Below are positions 4,434-6,713 of a stretch of DNA of 6,713 bases, in pieces (position 1 is the first letter of the stretch; every line of letters begins with the position of its first letter). The stretch spans positions 1 through 6,713 of the forward strand of contig JANNRW010000327.1 of the NCBI GenBank assembly GCA_031401815.1, read 5' to 3'. The translations under genes were made by a program, and so were the position numbers. The notes under the pieces are model-generated. The model did not search any database. It was not told the origin of the DNA and was given only the letters and a program-made list of their open reading frames with translations. The stretch comes from JANNRW01 sp031401815 (GTDB lineage Bacteria > Desulfobacterota > Desulfuromonadia > Geobacterales > DSM-12255).

Positions 4434-5507
4434 ATGCAAGGAAGTGAGAACACCATGAGGCTGATGATTTTGACCCTGGCCTTTGTATTAACCTCGGCAG
4501 CCATCTCCTCTGCCGGATATCTTGAGCAGTCCAGGGCTGTACCGATTCCGAAGAGTAATCCACAGACAGCTGAAAAAGTGGAACTCGGGAAGAAACTCTT
4601 CTTTGACAGAAGACTTTCGGGCGATGGGACCACAAGCTGTGCCACCTGCCATGTTCCGGAACAGGGCTTTGCCGATGGACAGGATATATCGCAGAGTTAC
4701 CCCACCACGAGGAACTGGAGAAATGCCCAGACCCTCTACAATGTCGGTTTATACAGGACTCTTTTCCATGACGGGAGGGTGAAGACGCTTGAGGAGCAGG
4801 CGCTCTTCCCGATGATGTCGGCCTTTGAGATGAACCAGAACCTTGACTTTGTCGAAGAGGAGATTCGAGTCGTACCTGAGTATGTCGAGGCCTTCAGGAA
4901 GGTCTTTGGCGGAGAGCCGACTCGTCAGCGTATTGCCATGGCCATAGCTGCCTTTGAGCGGACGATCGTATCGCTTGATGCACCTTATGATAAATTTCTG
5001 CAGGGAGATGCCGGGGCATTGTCAGATGATGCCAGGAAGGGGTACGGGATTTTCAGGGGTAAGGGGAGATGCGCAGAGTGTCATCACGGCACCAACCTCT
5101 CTGACGACAAATTCTACGCACTCAATCTGCCGGAAAACCCTGAGCTCGAAAGTGATCCTCGCGTCACTGCAACCATGCGTTTTGTGGCCAAGGTTTATCA
5201 TTATCCGGAGTACAGGACGCTGAAGGAAGATCCCGGCAGGTATCTGATCACCAAGAAGAAGAAGGACTGGAAGGCTTTCAGAACGCCGACCGTACGCGAG
5301 GTTTCGCGCACCGCCCCCTACATGCACAACGGTGTCTTTGCAACCATCGAAGAGGTTATTGATTTCTTTGATCAGGGGGGGGGCAAGGGGAACAGATGGC
5401 TAAAACCCCTTGGTCTCTCTGAAGAGGAGAAGAAACAGCTTAAGGCATTTCTGATCGAAGGGCTCACCGGCGATGAGCTGAAGATCATCTATCCCAGGGT
5501 GCCTTAG
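4434..5507 (+). CDS. Di-haem cytochrome c peroxidase (CcpA/MauG family)
   Basis: This 357-residue periplasmic protein reduces hydrogen peroxide to water with electrons from small c-type cytochromes. Residues 8-28 form a Sec signal ending SSAG. The first haem site is CATCH (69-73), the second CAECH (213-217). FHDGR (111-115) and PYMHNG (296-301, with M297 as a likely axial ligand) match conserved parts of bacterial cytochrome c peroxidases. ATG 4434 follows GAGGAGGAA by seven bases; ATG 4455 would give a cleaner signal peptide but has a weaker site. A run of nine G at 5375-5383 encodes the GGG of DQGGGKGN and could be slippery. The gene stands alone; it is not obviously cotranscribed with the upstream toxin gene. 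Confidence 0.92.
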   Translation: MQGSENTMRLMILTLAFVLTSAAISSAGYLEQSRAVPIPKSNPQTAEKVELGKKLFFDRRLSGDGTTSCATCHVPEQGFADGQDISQSYPTTRNWRNAQTLYNVGLYRTLFHDGRVKTLEEQALFPMMSAFEMNQNLDFVEEEIRVVPEYVEAFRKVFGGEPTRQRIAMAIAAFERTIVSLDAPYDKFLQGDAGALSDDARKGYGIFRGKGRCAECHHGTNLSDDKFYALNLPENPELESDPRVTATMRFVAKVYHYPEYRTLKEDPGRYLITKKKKDWKAFRTPTVREVSRTAPYMHNGVFATIEEVIDFFDQGGGKGNRWLKPLGLSEEEKKQLKAFLIEGLTGDELKIIYPRVP

Positions 5508-5575
5508 CTGACCTAGAATTTAATACGATAACCACTCTGCAACAAAGGGGACGACTACCCTGAAGGAGAATATAA

Positions 5576-5800
5576 ATGATTATCAGCCCGGAACATCAGG
5601 ATCTTCTCGAAGAGTTCAAAAGAGCAAACGAACTGGAAGTTCAAGCAATTAAAGCCATAAGCGACTACAGGGAATCGACACCAAATCCCGAAAAAGCTGT
5701 AGCCAAAAAACTTTTCAAGAAATTTGAGGCTGCACTCGATAGGAAAATGGAGTTGTATGAAAGGCTGAAAGAGTTTGATCTCTCTCAGCCGGAGGGATAA
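5576..5800 (+). CDS. Small hypothetical charged, helical protein
   Basis: This 74-residue protein has no family I recognise. It is rich in Glu, Lys, Leu and Ala with heptad-like spacing in residues 5-30 and 39-68, suggesting two helices that may pair as a hairpin or coiled coil, separated by ESTPNP (33-38). There are no cysteines, signal peptide or membrane segment. AAGGAGAA before the ATG supports the start. It follows the peroxidase by 68 bases on the same strand with no clear terminator between them, so cotranscription is possible. Its stop lies three bases from the stop of the convergent tag gene. Confidence 0.7.
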   Translation: MIISPEHQDLLEEFKRANELEVQAIKAISDYRESTPNPEKAVAKKLFKKFEAALDRKMELYERLKEFDLSQPEG

Positions 5801-5803
5801 TGA

Positions 5804-6388
5804 TTACTCTTTAGCCCGGAAACAGTCTGTTGTGTGGTCGTCCACCATCCCGACCGCCTGCATGAAGGAGTAGCAGATGGTGGAGCCGACAAAGGTAAAA
5901 CCCCGCCGTTTCAGATCCCGGCTCATGGCATCCGACTCCGGCGTCCTGCACGGGAGCTCCGCCAGAGTGGCCCGGCTCTGCCGGAGCTGCACCCCGTTGA
6001 CAAAACTCCAGATATACCGGTCGAAACTGCCGAACTCCTGCTGCACCTTCAGAAACGCCCGGGCGTTGATCACCGCCCCCCGTACCTTCAGCCGGTTCCG
6101 GACAATCCCCGCATCCTCCAGCAGCGACCCGATCTTCTCCTCGTCATAGGTGGCCACGACCTCTGGCTCGAAGTTGTCGAATGCCCGCCGGTACCCCTCC
6201 CGCTTCCGCAGAATCGTAATCCAGGCCAGACCGGCCTGGGCTCCCTCAAGGATCAGAAATTCGAAGAGCAGCCGGTCGTCGTGTACCGGCACCCCCCACT
6301 CCTCGTCATGGTACCGGACATAGAGCGGATCGCTCCCCGCCCAGGCGCAGCGGGTCTGGTGGTGAACCTGCGGCTGGTTTAATTTCAT
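5804..6388 (-). CDS. tag: DNA-3-methyladenine glycosylase I
   Basis: This 194-residue enzyme removes 3-methyladenine from alkylated DNA in base excision repair. It aligns along its length with E. coli Tag as I recall it. The four zinc-snap ligands are present: C14 (TRCAW), H27 (YHDEEW), H185 and C189 (DDHTTDC). Binding-pocket residues are Y26, W31, E48 (LEGAQAGLAW) and W56; RRGFTFVGSTICYSFMQAVG (161-180) is the signature helix-hairpin end. I start at the ATG whose first base is 6388, preceded by AAGGAG at six bases; a GTG 15 bases upstream would add five residues and has no better site. Base composition looks GC-richer than the island to the left, consistent with a resident core gene. It is convergent with the small gene ending at 5800. 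Confidence 0.95.
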   Translation of the reverse strand: MKLNQPQVHHQTRCAWAGSDPLYVRYHDEEWGVPVHDDRLLFEFLILEGAQAGLAWITILRKREGYRRAFDNFEPEVVATYDEEKIGSLLEDAGIVRNRLKVRGAVINARAFLKVQQEFGSFDRYIWSFVNGVQLRQSRATLAELPCRTPESDAMSRDLKRRGFTFVGSTICYSFMQAVGMVDDHTTDCFRAKE

Positions 6389-6464
6389 ATCCTGCTCCTT
6401 CACCAGAGGAATGAATGAGGGGTCAAACTACACAATTTATTTTGTCATGAATGCAGGTTTAAAC

Positions 6465-6492
6465 TCTTGAAAGAGTATTTGCGCTTTCAAGA
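6465..6492. repeat. Perfect 9-bp inverted repeat upstream of tag
   Basis: TCTTGAAAG (6465-6473) and CTTTCAAGA (6484-6492) are exact complements with a 10-base loop. A second short hairpin, ACTCT-TGAA-AGAGT (6463-6476), uses part of the same arm and would be mutually exclusive with it. It lies about 75 bases before the tag start on its transcribed side, so it could be an operator or leader structure. No T-run follows in either direction. Confidence 0.4.
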
Positions 6493-6593
6493 AATCAGCC
6501 CTGAGAAAGACTCCGTTCATTATGCCTTTCGATTTTATAAGTTTCTACCACACGATAAAATTAGCCACAAATTAATTATTAAAGATTGCATAC

Positions 6594-6630
6594 AAAAAAA
6601 AGAGCCCTGATTTCTCATGGGCTCTTTTTT
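6594..6630 (-). terminator. Rho-independent terminator after tRNA-Leu
   Basis: The arms AAAAAAGAGCCC (6596-6607) and GGGCTCTTTTTT (6619-6630) are perfectly complementary with an 11-base loop. Read on the minus strand, the stem is followed by a run of T, seven bases past the tRNA 3' end. It can also work in the plus direction, but no plus-strand gene ends nearby, so the tRNA transcript is its likely target. Confidence 0.85.
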
Positions 6631-6636
6631 ATTAAT

Positions 6637-6713
6637 TGGTGCGGTGGAATGGACTCGAACCATCACAGGGTTGCCCCCGCCAGCCCCTCAAGCTGGTGCG
6701 TCTACCAATTCCG
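6637..6713 (-). tRNA. tRNA-Leu, anticodon GAG (5' end outside window)
   Basis: The minus strand shows the D-arm (GGAATTGGTAGACGC), an anticodon stem CCAGC/GCTGG enclosing loop TTGAGGG (anticodon GAG at 6689-6687), a long class II variable arm built from CGGGGG-CAA-CCCTG, a T-arm with TTCGAGT, and acceptor strand CCACCGC followed by discriminator A and an encoded CCA (6639-6637). The long variable arm and anticodon identify leucine, reading CUC/CUU codons. The 5' acceptor strand and base 8 lie past the window end. A terminator follows directly. Confidence 0.93.

Noticed and set aside
5834..6382. 182-codon plus-strand frame opposite tag
   Set aside because: It is a shadow of the tag coding strand, proline- and arginine-rich, while the minus strand has all zinc ligands and a good start.
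6637..6713. tRNA-Leu 3' end as attachment site of the accessory island
   Set aside because: The 3' end faces the island, but no integrase and no repeated tRNA end is visible, and core-like genes lie in between.

Overview
The window looks like a stretch of a Gram-negative, probably anaerobic or microaerobic respiring bacterium. The di-haem cytochrome c peroxidase, the lipoprotein-type hydrolase, the Phd/PIN and HigBA modules and the style of the intergenic repeats suggest a deltaproteobacterium of the Geobacter/Desulfuromonadales type. This placement is inferred from gene style only; no ribosomal or other phylogenetic marker is present except one partial tRNA.

Layout. Bases 1-135 are the right end of an IS3-family insertion sequence. 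It abuts the last codons of a disrupted gene whose stop overlaps the start of an unrecognised 63-residue protein (182-373). From 374 to 971 no convincing gene is seen, but there are short dispersed repeats and a candidate promoter. An AAA ATPase with a DUF4143 C-terminus (972-2237) is translationally coupled to an alpha/beta-hydrolase lipoprotein gene (2234-2581) that is cut off before its catalytic serine. Next come a HigB/HigA toxin-antitoxin pair (2792-3459) and a Phd/PIN (VapBC-like) pair (3705-4318). The right part looks like ordinary chromosome: a cytochrome c peroxidase (4434-5507), a small coiled-coil-like protein (5576-5800), a convergent tag gene for 3-methyladenine DNA glycosylase I (6388-5804), and a tRNA-Leu(GAG) on the minus strand, followed by a strong terminator.

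How it fits together. The left two thirds form an accessory patch of small same-strand operons. A roughly 26-bp direct repeat (blocks AATTCC, GGGGAC or GGGTAC, then CTTACTCAATTG) occurs in three good copies (420, 755, 2635) and two degenerate ones (2564, 3604). They lie between the gene cassettes, and one degenerate copy sits where the hydrolase gene is truncated. The most interesting reading is that these repeats are the scars or ends of a small mobile element, possibly of REP/IS200-like type, that helped assemble or break up this toxin-antitoxin island. Both intact toxin-antitoxin operons have candidate autoregulatory palindromes upstream. The tag, tRNA and peroxidase genes serve housekeeping or stress functions (alkylation repair, translation, peroxide removal) and show no clear functional link to the island.
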